From NCBI RefSeq assembly GCF_021917145.1, contig NW_025813745.1, positions 46,001 to 110,000 of the forward strand: a stretch of 64,000 nt of DNA. Reading direction: 5' to 3'. Source of the stretch: Hypomesus transpacificus (taxonomy: Eukaryota > Chordata > Actinopteri > Osmeriformes > Osmeridae). Below are positions 1 through 15,871 of this stretch, piece by piece. The notes below the pieces were generated by a model. The model was not told the DNA's origin and made no database searches. It saw nothing but the letters and a program-made list of their open reading frames with translations. Position numbers and translations under genes: made by a program. Position 1 is the stretch's first letter. Each line of letters starts with the position of its first letter.

Positions 1-136
1 AGCGATATAAGCCCACACATTGTACAAAAATAAAATAACAATATCTGAAGTGCAACATGTAAATCATTTTGTAGGTGCAGTCTGGATCCCAAATCATTAG
101 GAAGTACCATCCAAAAGGACGAAAAAGAAAATAAAC

Positions 137-223
137 CTGTGCGTCCTCATGGAAGAGATCCTGGACATGGGGAGTTTGGATCTCAGCCTCCGCAGCCTTT
201 AGGAGCTCCATCCCATCATCCAT
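137..223 (-). CDS. slc12a8: slc12a8, first coding exon (partial gene)
   Basis: First coding exon of the solute carrier 12 member 8 orthologue, a membrane transporter of the cation-chloride cotransporter family that has also been reported as a nicotinamide mononucleotide transporter. The exon occupies 137..230 on the minus strand: acceptor CTGTCCACAG before 230, ATG at 223..221, and CAG|GTTTAT donor after 137. It encodes 29 residues in phase 0. The segment TPHVQDLFHEDAQ matches the human N-terminal SQVQELFHEAAQ. The rest of the gene, including all membrane segments, lies beyond position 1. The identification rests on this short match plus the neighbouring znf148, which is next to SLC12A8 in the same orientation in human. 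Confidence 0.8.
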
Positions 224-230
224 GTGTGAC

Positions 231-1470
231 CTGTGGACAGACCAGCAGGATGTGACCTCCTCCACTGGGTCATTTGTGATTTAGCACAACTGGTGCACAT
301 GCATCAAACATACAACAAGAAACATGACCCTAGTGCTAGACACTGTTTAACAGATACTCACCTTCAGCTAGGTGAAATTGGTTGGAACCTATTCATTAAC
401 TTAACAAAACATTGTCACTGAACTGCTTGAGCCAGATGATATAAACTCTCTTTCGGGTTTAATTTACACTTTAGCGAACCACAGTTCAACTTAAACAGCG
501 TTTTACCATTGGTAACGATACATAATCTTCTGTCTTTACAAATCACAAAGGGGTAAGTCCTACCCTCCCTGGAGTCAAACATAGGTGTGCCAACTAAACA
601 CTGACATCCGGATGCACCGGGTGCAACAATGCGCTCATTGATTACATAGCAGCACGCGCCTACACCAAGGTAAAGAAGAGAGCGAATAGATAAAGACGGA
701 GACGAGAGAAAAAGATCGGAACCAAACGATCATTTATTTATCATCAGATTACGATTAGCAAAATGTGAGTAGGTATACACGTATTTTATCTGTCTGAAAT
801 GTGTGTGAGGAATTATTTCAATTGTTGCCAATAGCCTACCTCCTGAACAAATTCGAACCTACGGAATTAAAAAAAAACTTGTTTGATTTGTTGATTGATC
901 ATAATAATCGATCTCATGTGGGAAATATGCTCACAATTCAGTTTTACCAGATGTTGCCATCCAAACAACCATAATAAAACAATTATGACAGGTAAATTAG
1001 GCCTACCTTGTTAAGAACGAGAAGCCATGACACACTTCGATTAAAAAAATAAGTTTGTTCTTCCTCCTTTCTCTTACATCCCTTCTTTTCCTCGTTCTAC
1101 TGTACCATACTATGTTCCATTATATGGTCGAAAACACGACCATTGTTTGTCCTAATGATTAACCTGCTAGTAACTTTTCATAGCCAATTTCCTCAGTTCA
1201 CAACGCGACGTGGTCATCAAACGTCAGCAAGTTAATGTTTGTTTGGCCAATACTTCGCAAGGTGTGTTGCAGTGTGTTACAGCCATCTGAACACAGTACG
1301 GTGTTAGTTTTGGCTAACCTTCAAGTCAACATCAGCACAAAACGGGCAGGCTACATTAAACCGAAAACTTTCTTCCACAAATAATATGGATGCAATCCAA
1401 ACATTTCTCTCCAACTAGAATGAGTGTTTTTAAGGCTTACCTGTCAAGAACATTTGACAACAGTGAGAAT
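231..1470. other. slc12a8 5' flank, no gene seen
   Basis: This interval separates the slc12a8 first coding exon from the presumed znf148 3' end. It should hold the slc12a8 5' UTR intron and promoter. The GAGA-rich stretch around 660..730 stands out, and a consensus plus-strand donor (GTGAGT) sits at about 764, but I could not tie it to any reading frame. No coding sequence or recognisable repeat was found. Confidence 0.4.
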
Positions 1471-1475
1471 AATTA

Positions 1476-4127
1476 TTTATTTGGAAGGACATAACACACA
1501 ACAATCAAAACAACTATTTGAATCAGATATCCTTTACAAATCATAATATATTGCATAACTAATATTACTTTACTGAAATTAATCTGCTACAATTAAAGCC
1601 GCACATTACATTACTGTTTCTATAGAACAAGTTCACTCAATCCAGATACCATGCAAATCAACCTTGTCATCTTGCTAGAGATGAATCACCTCTGTGAAAT
1701 GGCATACTTGAGTAATCCACACTTTGACAGTTAATTTGGTATTTCCTTCTCAGATTGATCAATAAAATATCTGAGTACAAACTCAAGACTCGAAGGAAAA
1801 CATCCATATTGCCACAGCTCATCATATCATGAATCAAACTATTATATACCAAATGAGGGCTGCAAGAATGACTGCATATGACATACTTAAAAGCTTAAAG
1901 TAACATTATGTTTCAAAAATAGAACGTTTTTATCAAAAGGTTTTAACATTTACACATTTTCTCACAAAAATGAAACAATATTATTTCCCACCACCCAGCT
2001 TATACAAGGACACTTATGGCCAGTTTATGGAAAAAGGTTACTTTGATAAATGGGTTGCTTTTCCAAGACCAATTTACAACAGAAATCTTCAGGTCACATG
2101 GTATGATGCTCTGATCAAACAGACAGGTCACATGACCAGACTGGTTAACCGGGCTGGTGGCCAGGTGCTTCCCATTTCAAACATAAACAAGACCTTATAG
2201 GATTCACATTAAAATATAACACAAAGTTAACTGAGGATCGAGGCAGATGCCTTCGATAATGTGCTTTTGAAAGTACTTTTACTTGAATGGGTTGATTATC
2301 TGATCCTTAGTTACAGACACTACAACGAGGACGTTCATTACAATAATAGTCCAATTTTCCAAATTGATGGTGAAATAACCACTTGCAATTGCATCCTAAA
2401 CTCACGTGATCAATTGTTAATATATTTTATGAAGGGTAAGGTGCCAGTGATTCATCAAAGTTATAGACTGAATTAATTTATCAATTTGAGGTCAAATTAC
2501 TGGGAAATCCATAATATGTATGACAGAAACCTCATGACATTAACCAGTATCATATTGAAAAACTATGTTCAGAATGTGCACTCTGATAGCAAAAAGCATC
2601 CATAAAGCATCTTGCACAAGCCCCCTTGTCTTAAATGTAGCAGTGTTTCTCAAAACAGAAAAAGCACTAAGTGGCAATACACACCTTATTTACAGCAAAG
2701 TATTTTTCTACATTCTAAGGGTAAAAGGGAATGTTCACAAAGGAAGTGTAGTTTTAGTTCAGAATGAGCGTTGTGTATGTCCGTGATTGTCCGTTGAAAT
2801 GTAACAAGTGAAAGGCAGAGGAATCTGCTGTAGATGTCAAAAACAATCTAACCTAGGTTCTATTAACTTTTACACTATGTAGAGTAAATACTAAATGGGC
2901 AGTTCAGCTTTTGTGACAACTACAGATATTCCTCTGTCATAAACAGAGTGTACAGTCTTTAAGTGCATGCAACATATTAGTAGGCCATGATGAAAACCTA
3001 TTATAAATTGAGACAAAAAGTATAAGTGCATGAACTCAATACCATCTGATACTGCTTTGACACGCTTCAAGTCATTTGTGCAAACCTAACTAAAACGAAT
3101 AAGCGTGACAATAAAAGTAATGGAAATTGTTTATAGACAAGGATTTGTCTTAACAATTGTGAGAATTCAATGCAATTCAATCACATTTGCTAATTGCTTG
3201 AATTTTCCAGCCAATGCAATCAGTTGAGGATTCCACAGCATCAACCAACAAATCAGCTTGAGTTTTTTTTACATGCACTTGAGAAACACCTGCTTTAAGG
3301 TGGCTGTTAAGTAACAATAATAATAAAGTGACTTCTAAATTAAGACAAATTAATTGTCATGATTACAACATAAGGCATACACAATACAATTTTAACTCCA
3401 ATCACAGAGCGGGGCAATATGTTGGTAAAAACTAAATGCATGTTTGGCAAAGGGATCATTGCCAAATTGAGATTCATTTCATATACATTTTCTCGAGGAA
3501 AAAACCAGCCTGCATATCAAAAGAGGCCATGGCATCTCTGGGCCAAATATCTTTTAGCAGCAAGAAAAGGTTTAAAACAATATCATAATTGTTCTACTGT
3601 CTATTTGATTAGCTTAAGGACATTGTTTCTATATTTGAGTCTCCCACCAGGAAAGGTGAATGTAACATGATTAATATACATTTTTAGAAACTAAATAAAA
3701 GCACAGTATGAAAGGACGATGACCATGGGGATTAGGAGGACTACTCAACTTTTTAGCATTGTACTTTGGTTGCTTGTGTCTTCATTTACATTCTGTTAAA
3801 CCTTTGGGCTTTTTACAAAATAATTCCCATTTGAATTTAGATTGATCGATCTGTGAAAAGTGCTTTCATCTCAAAGCCACTCGCCGCTATATATTGTCAC
3901 AATGTTTTCCATTTAACAGATGCTTTTATCCAAAGCAGAGAAGGAAATTTGAACCCGGGACCTAATGATCTGCAGACAAATGCTCTGCCACGGAGCTACA
4001 CCCATTCCCAACAATGCTTTGAGCAACATCCACCTATGTGGCGTAACCTGTTTTGGCGGAACAGTGGACATGGATGTATAAAGTGCCACACGAATCATTA
4101 CAAAAATAACGTCTGTTGGGTTTCCCC
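1476..4127 (-). other. znf148: presumed znf148 3' UTR
   Basis: About 2.65 kb of AT-rich, mostly non-repetitive sequence lies directly downstream of the znf148 stop codon, free of the microsatellites that crowd the rest of the window. A minus-strand AATAAA (read as TTTATT at 1476..1481) could end the transcript. Mammalian ZNF148 also has a multi-kilobase 3' UTR. The short ORFs here are AT-rich and look like chance. The extent is an inference; RNA data would fix it. Confidence 0.45.
3905..4010 (-). mobile_element. tRNA-derived SINE fragment (minus strand)
   Basis: Read on the minus strand, this segment has a tRNA-like head: an A box near GTAGCTCCGTGGCAGAGC, then a B box near GGTCCCGGGTTCAAATTTC. 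It is followed by the short fish SINE tail GGATAAAAGCATCTGTTAAA. The same tail type follows the tRNA-like head at 13601..13722. It lies inside the presumed znf148 3' UTR in sense orientation. It is too diverged from a tRNA cloverleaf to be a functional tRNA gene. Confidence 0.65.
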
Positions 4128-7386
<3,259 letters not shown>

Positions 7387-7659
7387 CTTAATGTACAAGG
7401 ACCTGAGTAACTATGTGAAACAAACAAAAGAAGAACGTTGTTAGGGTCGGCACACAAAGTTATACAGATCAATTACACACAACTTTTTTTTCTTGTCACT
7501 GATATGGGTTAGATAATGTATAGGCAAATATATATATATATATACAATAATTACATAATCATTTTAACTTAACTACCTCTACCATTCGATAAGTGTTGTG
7601 TAGCAAAAGCACCACTTTCCGCAACTTGCTTAGCGTTAAGTGGGGAGATTTTAGGGTTA

Positions 7660-8065
7660 TTTATTAGCTTATTAGCTAGTTTGACAGCATTACACATTAC
7701 ATTCAGACATTTACACATAACTGAGATTGATTAGACTATTTTACATCTGTACATCTACGTCTAGCAAGCAGCTTTAATGTACTTCATTGCAGCGGTAGTA
7801 AGTTTGCAATGTTGCAAGTTAGCTCGTGCTAGCAAGCTAGTCTAGCTACTGTAGTTAAACTAGCAAACCTAATCGAAATTGGCTAGCTAGTCAGTTACGT
7901 TAGCAAGCTAGCTATTTTAAAGAACTATGGATTAACTAGTCGTGCAACAGTAGTCACTACCTCATCATAGCTAGTGTATCTCATAACTAGCTAGTTAGCT
8001 ACACAAGTAGCGGACTAGCTAACGGAGCCAGCTAGTCTGGTTTAAAAGCTAGCTAGCAACCAAGC
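7660..8065. repeat. GCTAGC/TAGCTAGC-rich cluster
   Basis: Short palindromic words built from GCTAGC, AGCTAGT and GTTAGC recur dozens of times over about 400 bp, without a fixed repeat period. The cluster sits upstream of the first coding exon of znf148, probably in its 5' UTR intron. Similar clusters occur upstream of the akap17a coding start (48385..48800) and in sept10 intron 1 (about 53967..54480). Confidence 0.6.
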
Positions 8066-9323
8066 GAAATACGTTCGTAGGCCTGTAGAGCCGGGTTCCG
8101 ATTATTTCCTGGAATGAAGGCGACGCTTGGAGCGTTCCACAATTATATGTAAATCAATACAATATTCACGGTTTTATTACATTCATCAATACATATCTAC
8201 TACACACCATAAACAATTTTCCAAAATATAACTTTTCGTTGCACAATTGATTCCCTCTCATGAACTTAGAATAAGGTGTTCAGTCCCAGCAGATAGACGG
8301 AACCCATAGGAAGCTGATGCACACAGGTTTCTGATCGCACGCGGAATTAAGGTGGAACATGTTATCAATTTTGCGGTTGATATTTCCCTTACCTATCTGG
8401 GTGTTTTATCAGCTAAAGCCGTTTAGCTGTCATGTTGAATAGTCGATAGACTCTCCACTTTGTGATCGGCGAATGACAGACACAACATTGCATCTGGATG
8501 CCAATAATGAAGCTCTCGCAGGTTTCTGTGCATTATGCGGGTACCTGTCGCTATCTAGTGTCTAATACTGGTACTGCGTGTGCATTCACGACGCGCGCAC
8601 ATTTTATAAAACAGTCAGTGATATCAATAGAGTTTTTACTCTTAGAAATGTATCGAAGTCTTGGGTAGGCTAGCCAGGGAATGAAATAGGACAAAGATAG
8701 CACGGAAGCCCCAAGTCTCTTATGAAGGGTCCCCACATCCTTCTATTTGAACAGCCATAGTCGTTTCTTACTGTAACTGAGCCTATAGCCTACATAAACC
8801 AAATAGGCCTATATGGCGAAAAATACAAGTAATTCTAGTAGAATCACTGATGCAGAGACTCAGTTAACTCCTCCCACTTCTTTATTTTCTAATATGATAT
8901 TGTGTATCTTACATTTCATCAGGCCAATCATATTTTTTCAATTATGCATCGTGTGACGTTGAGTCATCAAAAATGTGTTAGGCTGATGTCTAACCTACAA
9001 GCATGTGCACCCGTTAGCCTTCAGGCGCCTTTATCAGAGAGAACCGCGCGTTGTATCGAGAGGAATACAAATCAACCTGTTTCCCTATCGAGTCGCGCAG
9101 CGCAACAGCGCGCAACTTGGATATTCCCCGTTTGTGCTCTACAGAATACCCTTCTGGGTATTTGTAGACGTTTTCTTCTCAGATAGTTCAGAAGAGAGGT
9201 CGATGTAGGCTATTGGTTCGTTTATCAAGTCTCTTGAATATAAACTGAATCCGGCTTCTCCAGGAATCTGAGGCACCGTTTGTAGGGGAAGCCCCACGCT
9301 TCCCCAAGTGGGAGTGTGGTCGC

Positions 9324-9324
<1 letters not shown>

Positions 9325-9393
<69 letters not shown>

Positions 9394-9412
9394 GAGAGAG
9401 AGAGAGAGAGAT

Positions 9413-9456
<44 letters not shown>
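9325..9456. repeat. compound (TG)n-(AG)n-(G)n microsatellite
   Basis: A pure (GT)n run of about 31 units passes directly into (GA)n with two interruptions, then into a G run of about 11. It lies about 180 bp upstream of the microprotein ATG and may be within its 5' UTR or promoter. Peptides from ORFs across it are low-complexity translations of the repeat. Confidence 0.95.
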
Positions 9457-9633
9457 CAGAGAAAGAGATAGTACTGTGTGTGCATTTTGTGTGCAAGTGA
9501 GCCAGCTCGTCCCTCCTCAACAGTTGCCTTCGCTGCCTGAGAACCGAGAGGATAACAAAAGTGTGCTGCTCCTGAGCCAGACGCCGTTAGCGCGGAGCCA
9601 CACTCTGCTCTGCTGGCTGTCTCTTGCTCTGAC

Positions 9634-9762
9634 ATGCAGTCGATCATCTCCCCGGTGACTAAGGCCATTCTAGTTGCGCTTTTTATCTTCGCCATCCTCC
9701 TCATTCTCTATGTGATCCTCTGGTACATATGTAGAGACGTTGACTGTGATCACGGGATCTGA
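9634..9762 (+). CDS. 42-residue single-pass membrane microprotein (unrecognised)
   Basis: A 42-codon ORF that I do not recognise. Residues 1-9 (MQSIISPVT) and K10 precede a strongly hydrophobic segment at about residues 11-31, rich in I, L, V and F and ending in Y and W residues. Then comes a short polar tail, CRDVDCDHGI, with two cysteines and three aspartates. This is the layout of a small integral membrane protein: one helix and short termini on both sides. An in-frame TAA at 9553 with no intervening ATG fixes the start. The stop is followed 68 nt later by a consensus splice donor (CCT|GTAAGT at 9830), so the exon probably belongs to a spliced transcript. It lies head-to-head with znf148 and about 4.7 kb upstream of dhrsx in the same orientation. 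The non-random composition argues that it is real, but there is no expression or conservation evidence here. Confidence 0.6.
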   Translation: MQSIISPVTKAILVALFIFAILLILYVILWYICRDVDCDHGI

Positions 9763-12700
9763 TCTACCTTCACGGAATTACGGATCAATCAAAAGCCAAG
9801 TGGGAACCGCACAGAAGGAGGGTCACCCTGTAAGTCAGCATGCACGTGTGTGTTTTATGTGTGTGTTTGTGTGTGTGTGTGTATTTGTGTGCACGCCTGA
9901 TAATGAGACACCTTGACGCGCGCAACATTAAAAGGTGCTCTGGCAGTGAAGACAAAACCATGTCCCGCGTGTATCCCTGTGGGCTTCTTTTCACCTAAGG
10001 CAATGTGTTTAAAATGCCTTCCAGACTTACTCACATCAGCAATCAGTGTAGCTGTGGATGTATTGAGCCTAAAGGTGAAACAATGTCATCGATAATAGAA
10101 AACCGTTATCTCTGCCATCTAACTGAGGCAGGACCGGTTTATTAGAGCGCGAAGACAGCTAAATGACATTGCACTGGGACAGTGTAGTGATGGACAATAT
10201 CGGATTAGCAGACGGTGCCAATATTGTCTATCATGTCTTTGTAATAAACTCGCGTGTGTGTATGTGCGTGTGTGAGCGCATTGTCCGTTGGAGCAACACG
10301 CGCGCTCTGTTCGGAGCTGCAGCATTAGTTCATTTTCAGTTCAGCTTGTCTCTTAAGGATGCCGCCTTGACATTAGCATTTACATCGAAAACAAGCAAGA
10401 TAACAAGAAAGATCAAAGTAACAAGATCATTGCCGCAAAATGTATATTACTCCATTCTCTTTTCATAGGCTAAAGTGTGCTTATCACGGCATTGCCCGTT
10501 CCTCCTCCTCACGGTATTGCTATTGGTTTCCAGTTTTTACGCATAGCTAATATGTGTAAATTGTTTACAGTTAAATGTTATTTGCCATCGTGTCCCTCGG
10601 TGTCCATTTGACCTTTCATTCAGACCCCCTATTTATGTGTTTACAATATTAGCCCGTGCGTAAATGAAGGACATAAAATAAATCTAAATAGGCCACAGCT
10701 CCGTTGACTTTAACCCTAAATCAAACTGGTATTAACACGTTTCACCTGTAGAATGAGTACAAAGATCTTGCCATGTCCTTCCTCGGCTTTCCCCTAAAGA
10801 CATCCGAGCAAACTGCCCAAATGTGATCCTGAAGGACAAATCAAGGGCACAATGTAGGCTATAGCCTTCTGCTCCATACCTTTAAGTAAATTCAGTTTTG
10901 ACCCTGATGCATTTCTGAAAACAGAAAAAGTCAGATTATGACAGACTTGTATGGTATAGTAGGCCTATTGTCTATTCATGCGGGAACCCACATCAAAAGA
11001 AAAGGCGCAATACAGATGGTGGTCTAAAGAGTTTGATTCATGAATGTCGCATCCCACATCATCTCAGTCTTGGATAACCGGTATGTGTGGTGTGTCTTTG
11101 TAGCAGCCAGCTCTGTATTTGCCCTATATTACAGGCTAATTGGGATCATCAATCCCCATGAGTGTGTGACTTATAACTGTGTAATATTAATACCCTATAA
11201 TAACCCCACATCAATATTTATTTTGATCTTAAACAAAAAAATGAATGGACTCAAAAAACGTTTTTACCTCAAATTCCTGGTCCTCATAGCTGTGACTAAT
11301 CCCAGCCCCCACACCTGTACCAGCCCGCGCTGTCTCTCTCTCACAGAGACTTATCAGCCCCCACCAGTGACCTCTATTCGTGTGCTTCCCAGAAAGACCG
11401 AGGAGAGCCTGTTCAGAAGGGTACACGACTGTCGACAACAACCACGCCACATTATCACTCCTAATACACTTTGAGTTCTGCATGTCAGTTCAAATGTCCT
11501 GAATCACTGTGTGTGTGCGAGCGCGCGCGCGTGTGTGTGTGTAAGTGCAAAAGAGATGCGACAAAAGAGAGTATGCGCATGGGAAGATGTTTTAAACTCT
11601 GAGACGTCGTCTCGAATGGCAAGCGGAAAAAAGTGGAGCAGGAGAAACGGATCTGGGACCGTGGGTTCATGAGAGACAGATGAGTGTGGTGTGCCACTGC
11701 TTAACACCAGCTGCCACTGCCAAAGCCATCCCATCATTTTTACTCACATGCGCTCACATCACTTGCCCCCCCCCCCCCCCCCCCAGACATAGCGGGCCCC
11801 CACTCATACACCAAGAAACATCGCACCCGCTTACGCACACATGCGTGTGCACACGCGCACGCACACACACGCACACACCTCAAAGCTGTAAAAATAGATC
11901 TTGTGTGACTCAGCTGTTATGTAAAGTCTGTCTCTGATAGGAAGGCCTGAGGCTCTTTCTGTCACTTCAGCTTGACGGTCAGGAGCTGAGGTGACGTGTG
12001 TCCGCAGTGGCCAAGTCTCGGCTCCGCTCCTCTCCCCCGTCTCCCATCTCCCATCCTCCCCCATCCCCCCCCCTCCCCGTCAAAGGACGCACTGCCCCTC
12101 CTGGGTACGGTCAGTGTGGCATCAACACCGCCCAGCGTGTGCTTGGACCCGATCTTACGTTGACTTTCTCATTTAGAAAGAGGAGAAGAGTGCGAGAAGG
12201 GGATTATAGGCTCTGTTTAGGGTGGAGGGTCAAGAGTCGGACTGATCCGTCCACTCGAACGACACATTTCAAACACACACCCACACGGGCGCACACACTC
12301 CGTTTCTCTTCCGGCACATGTCCACACACTGACAGGATGAAGCATGAAGTGGATTACGGGCCTGTGTGCGTGAGACCCCGACTGCGAGCAGAGAGCGGGA
12401 TCAGGGTGACGTGCCCGAGACTTCTCAGCACCTCATCGTAGGTCAGGGTTAAGGATACGCACATAGAATCAACAGGCCCAGTAGGTTCGAATGACTGCAA
12501 CACTGATAGGTAGAGTACATACAGTAGTGTTACACAATACTTAGAAGAGAATACGGGATTGTCTGTCGCATCGGAAATTAAATTACGTAGCGGCATTACA
12601 TATTTATCTTAAACTCTATATTTGTGCAGGTGTGTGTGTGTGCATGTGTGTCTAGCCTGTGTGTGTCTGTTGAGTTGTTCCAGCTCATAGCTACAAGGGT

Positions 12701-14476
12701 GGAGTGACACACACATATAGACATACACACACGCCGTGTAGTGTAAAACATGCCCTGCTGCGTGCTGTATCCTGGTGAGTGGTTAATGATAGATTTAATT
12801 GGTGTGCGGGAGTGCCCCTCCCCCGGCTCAGTTTTCCATTTGCTAATGGGAAAGCATCAGCTCACTGAGGACAGTAATGAGGAAAAGAACCGTGAGACAT
12901 TATACGAGCACACGCGCGCGCGCACACGCACACAAATACCTTCTCATTAGAGGAGAACGTGAAAGGCATACGCACACTGATTGCATAAAGTTCACGTGTC
13001 CACTTTCATGCTTATTTACAGTCATCCAATTCAGAATAAACCCTCTTCCAGTCACAAGGAAGCTGCCGATGAGAACTGCCATTGAGGCCTGGCAGAAAAA
13101 GGCTGTATGTCATATTTGACGGGGCGGGGGAGTTTCAATCCTGTCCGCCTCAGAGTAGACACCTTCCCATTCTGCCGGGCTCCATGTCCCCTGTGCTTAC
13201 GATCAGATTATGCAACGTGTACAACTCCCAACGCAGCCATCAGAGATGAGACGTGAGATTTGATCTGTCACAGAGCAGAACAGAACTATCAGGATTCCCA
13301 ACAGTCTAATGTTTAGAGTTATTATTTATACTGTGTGCGTATGTGTGTGTGTGTGTGTGTGTGTGGGGGGGGGGGGGGGGTGTGTGCTATGTCTCTTCAC
13401 TGTCCCATCATCCTAAATAATCCTGTGGTCATGCGTGAGATGCGATTTTTCACGAAACAATAGCGGAGGAGCCGTGCCTCAGTGACCTGCAGAGCCCTCG
13501 ACCTCACAGCCCACAGCGCACACACACACATTGAGACCTTAAAGCCATATAGGATCCTGGAGTCAATCTGTAGGTTTGTATTTCCCGGGAGCCCAAGGTG
13601 GAGGGTATAGCTCAGTGGTTACAGCATTTGCATGCAGGTCAAGAGGTTGCAAGAGGTGGCAGGTTCACATGACCCCCTTACAGTCCGTTGCATTGGATGA
13701 AAGCGTCTGCTTAATGAATTCCATTTCAATCCCAGAAAAGAACGTGTGAATTTGCAAGCAACGTTGATGGTTGTTTTTCACTTGGTTTTTGCATCCGACG
13801 ACCTTGGTGAAACCAGCCCTTGGTTCCAGAGAGGTGTGCAATAGGTACTGCAAGAGATTGGTAGAGAAAAAGAGGTTAACAGGTTTGGTGGAGTGGATAT
13901 TTTGTCAGTGATCGATCCAAGAGTGTAAGTAGTGCGTGTTTTGGGGATGGGAACCTTTTCACACTTGTTCATGTGTTGGTGTGGGAGCAAGTGTGCTTTT
14001 ACATAAGGCCCCTCCAGTGCAAATCCAACTGCACATTTCACAACATCCCTCAAAGGTTTCAACTGAAAAACAGAATATATACTATCTCATAAAACAATAT
14101 CATCCATGCATGCCACATAAATCAGACAAGAAATCCCACTAACTTGCAAGCTGAATTTTTGACAGTTTTAAGCAAATGACGACAAAATATGCGTCTTATC
14201 TATAGTTCATTCATCAGGACTCTTTGCGGATGGGCAGGTTGTGGACAAAAAAATAGCTGTTCTCTAATATGATTAATCAATGCAGCTTACATCGGGACCA
14301 CTGTGCGCATTCCCTTAGGAAAGGAGACAAGGATGCGAAGGCTACTATTGCAACAGGGCAACTGACGCGCCGCGAACGGGGAAGTGGCTGCTGTTCGTTA
14401 AACTTGAACGCTCGTTCATGCTTTATTCTCCTTCGATTGATCAAGAGACCGGAGGAACACACGCACAATATCTAAA
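9763..14476. other. intergenic interval between microprotein and dhrsx
   Basis: No coding exon was recognised. The interval contains scattered (TG)n/(CA)n tracts, a 19-C run at 11766..11784, a G-rich run after (TG)n near 13366, and one tRNA-derived SINE (13601..13722). The last 150 bp before the dhrsx ATG are richer in CpG and probably carry the dhrsx promoter and 5' UTR. Downstream exons or the 3' end of the microprotein transcript may also lie here. Confidence 0.4.
13601..13722 (+). mobile_element. tRNA-derived SINE (plus strand)
   Basis: A tRNA-like head is visible: A box in GGTATAGCTCAGTGGTTACA, B box in GGCAGGTTCACATGACC. It is followed by the tail TTGCATTGGATGAAAGCGTC and TGCTTAATGAATTCC. 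Between the boxes is an imperfect repeat of GAGGTTGCAAGAGGTGGCAG. The tail type matches the SINE at 3905..4010. It is not a plausible tRNA gene because the head is interrupted and lacks acceptor-stem pairing. Confidence 0.65.
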
Positions 14477-15786
14477 ATGTCTCTCCTTGCGTATATTCTA
14501 CCGATAATCAGGATTTATCTGGTCGGTTTGAAGGTTTTACTATGTCAAATGTTTAGCAGTCCTTTCACGTTGCCAGGTTGGTTCAGAGCTCATCCCGTAT
14601 GCGATGATGAACGATTAGATTAGACGAAAGGTAGCCAATAGCTCTGCATATATCATGTTGGAACATCACGGTGTTATCTAAAATTAGATATATTACGCAT
14701 TTTTGCACCGAGAACATGATTTAATACTGCCAAAGTTTACACCACCGCCGCTGCCTCGCTGTATAGCATTGACAGCGTGTTCTCAGGCAGCCTAAAACTG
14801 CGTGCAGTCTGCGCAGTCCAACCAACCTGATAGTTTCATGAATATCAAATTTCAGCGTCTGTTTTCCTTTGGGGTGTAGCTATTACTAAATACTTCCCAA
14901 TCTAATGGTGGAAGGTTTTCATTATTATCAACACTTCGTATTATCGTAGAATATGTAAGGCCACCAGAGCATAGTAAAAATAGTAGATCATGTGCTTAAG
15001 TTTAACATCCCTCTTCCTCTGTCTTCTTCTATCAGTGATGCCCAATCAACATGGCAGGGTTGCCATAGTGACTGGAGGAGCCAGAGGGATTGGCTATGAG
15101 ATTGCTAGACACATGGCCAGCCTGGGGGCACATGTTATCATAGGTACAGTATTTACCACAACACCTGGGACTGTCACTCACAACACAGTTTATGACAGAC
15201 CTGTGTGAGAATAGTGAGCATTCAGGAAGTAAAATCACACTATGGTTTTCTTTGTTGCATTCCAGGTGTGAGTAATGTCTTAAGACTTATGCTGCATAGT
15301 CAGTCTTGTTCTGTTTGGCGAGGCACCAATGTATTGTTATAGTGAAATAATTAGGTTGTGTGTTTACTACCCACCCCTAGCCCAAAATATGCAAATAAAA
15401 AAATTGGCAAATTATTTCCTTAGGGCAAAGTTTTAATCATCGGTGTTTCTGACAAAAACCTTTATCCTGGAGTGTACTGTGTGTGGAGTTGGAGTGTGTA
15501 TGTGCAGAGGATTGTGTGCGTGTGCATATTAGCCTTCTGGCCCTCAGTCACACTGCATTCGTTATGAACAGGGAGTGTAGATATTCCTTCAGTTCTGCAT
15601 CACTGAAACAGGCTAAATGTTGCTGTGCCCTTGAAAAGGCCTACGTGATAATCCAAGATTAGTGTGTGGGCCATGGCTTGTCTCTCTCCGTTTCCTCTCT
15701 CTGCATCTCTGATATGAACTGCTTTTGGTTGTTTGTTTACCAGTAGGAGATAGCAGTCAATTTTTCTGCCTGCGTCCTACACCCCT

Positions 15787-15871
<85 letters not shown>

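Larger units (their letters stand above)
7387..9633. other. 5' region of znf148 and of the divergent microprotein
   Basis: This interval should hold the non-coding first exon(s) and promoter of znf148 (minus) and the start of the divergent microprotein transcript (plus). Directly upstream of the znf148 ATG are acceptor candidates (CACATAG and CTCAG) consistent with a 5' UTR intron. No coding sequence was recognised. The distinct structures are the GCTAGC-rich cluster and the compound microsatellite listed separately. Confidence 0.4.

Noticed and set aside
700-775. Possible plus-strand first exon with GTGAGT donor near 764
   Set aside because: A good donor is present, but no frame, partner exon or gene could be linked to it.
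9188-9704. ORFs of 110-159 codons crossing the compound microsatellite
   Set aside because: Their peptides are mainly His-Thr, Ser-Leu or Arg-Glu repeats translated from (TG)n and (AG)n.
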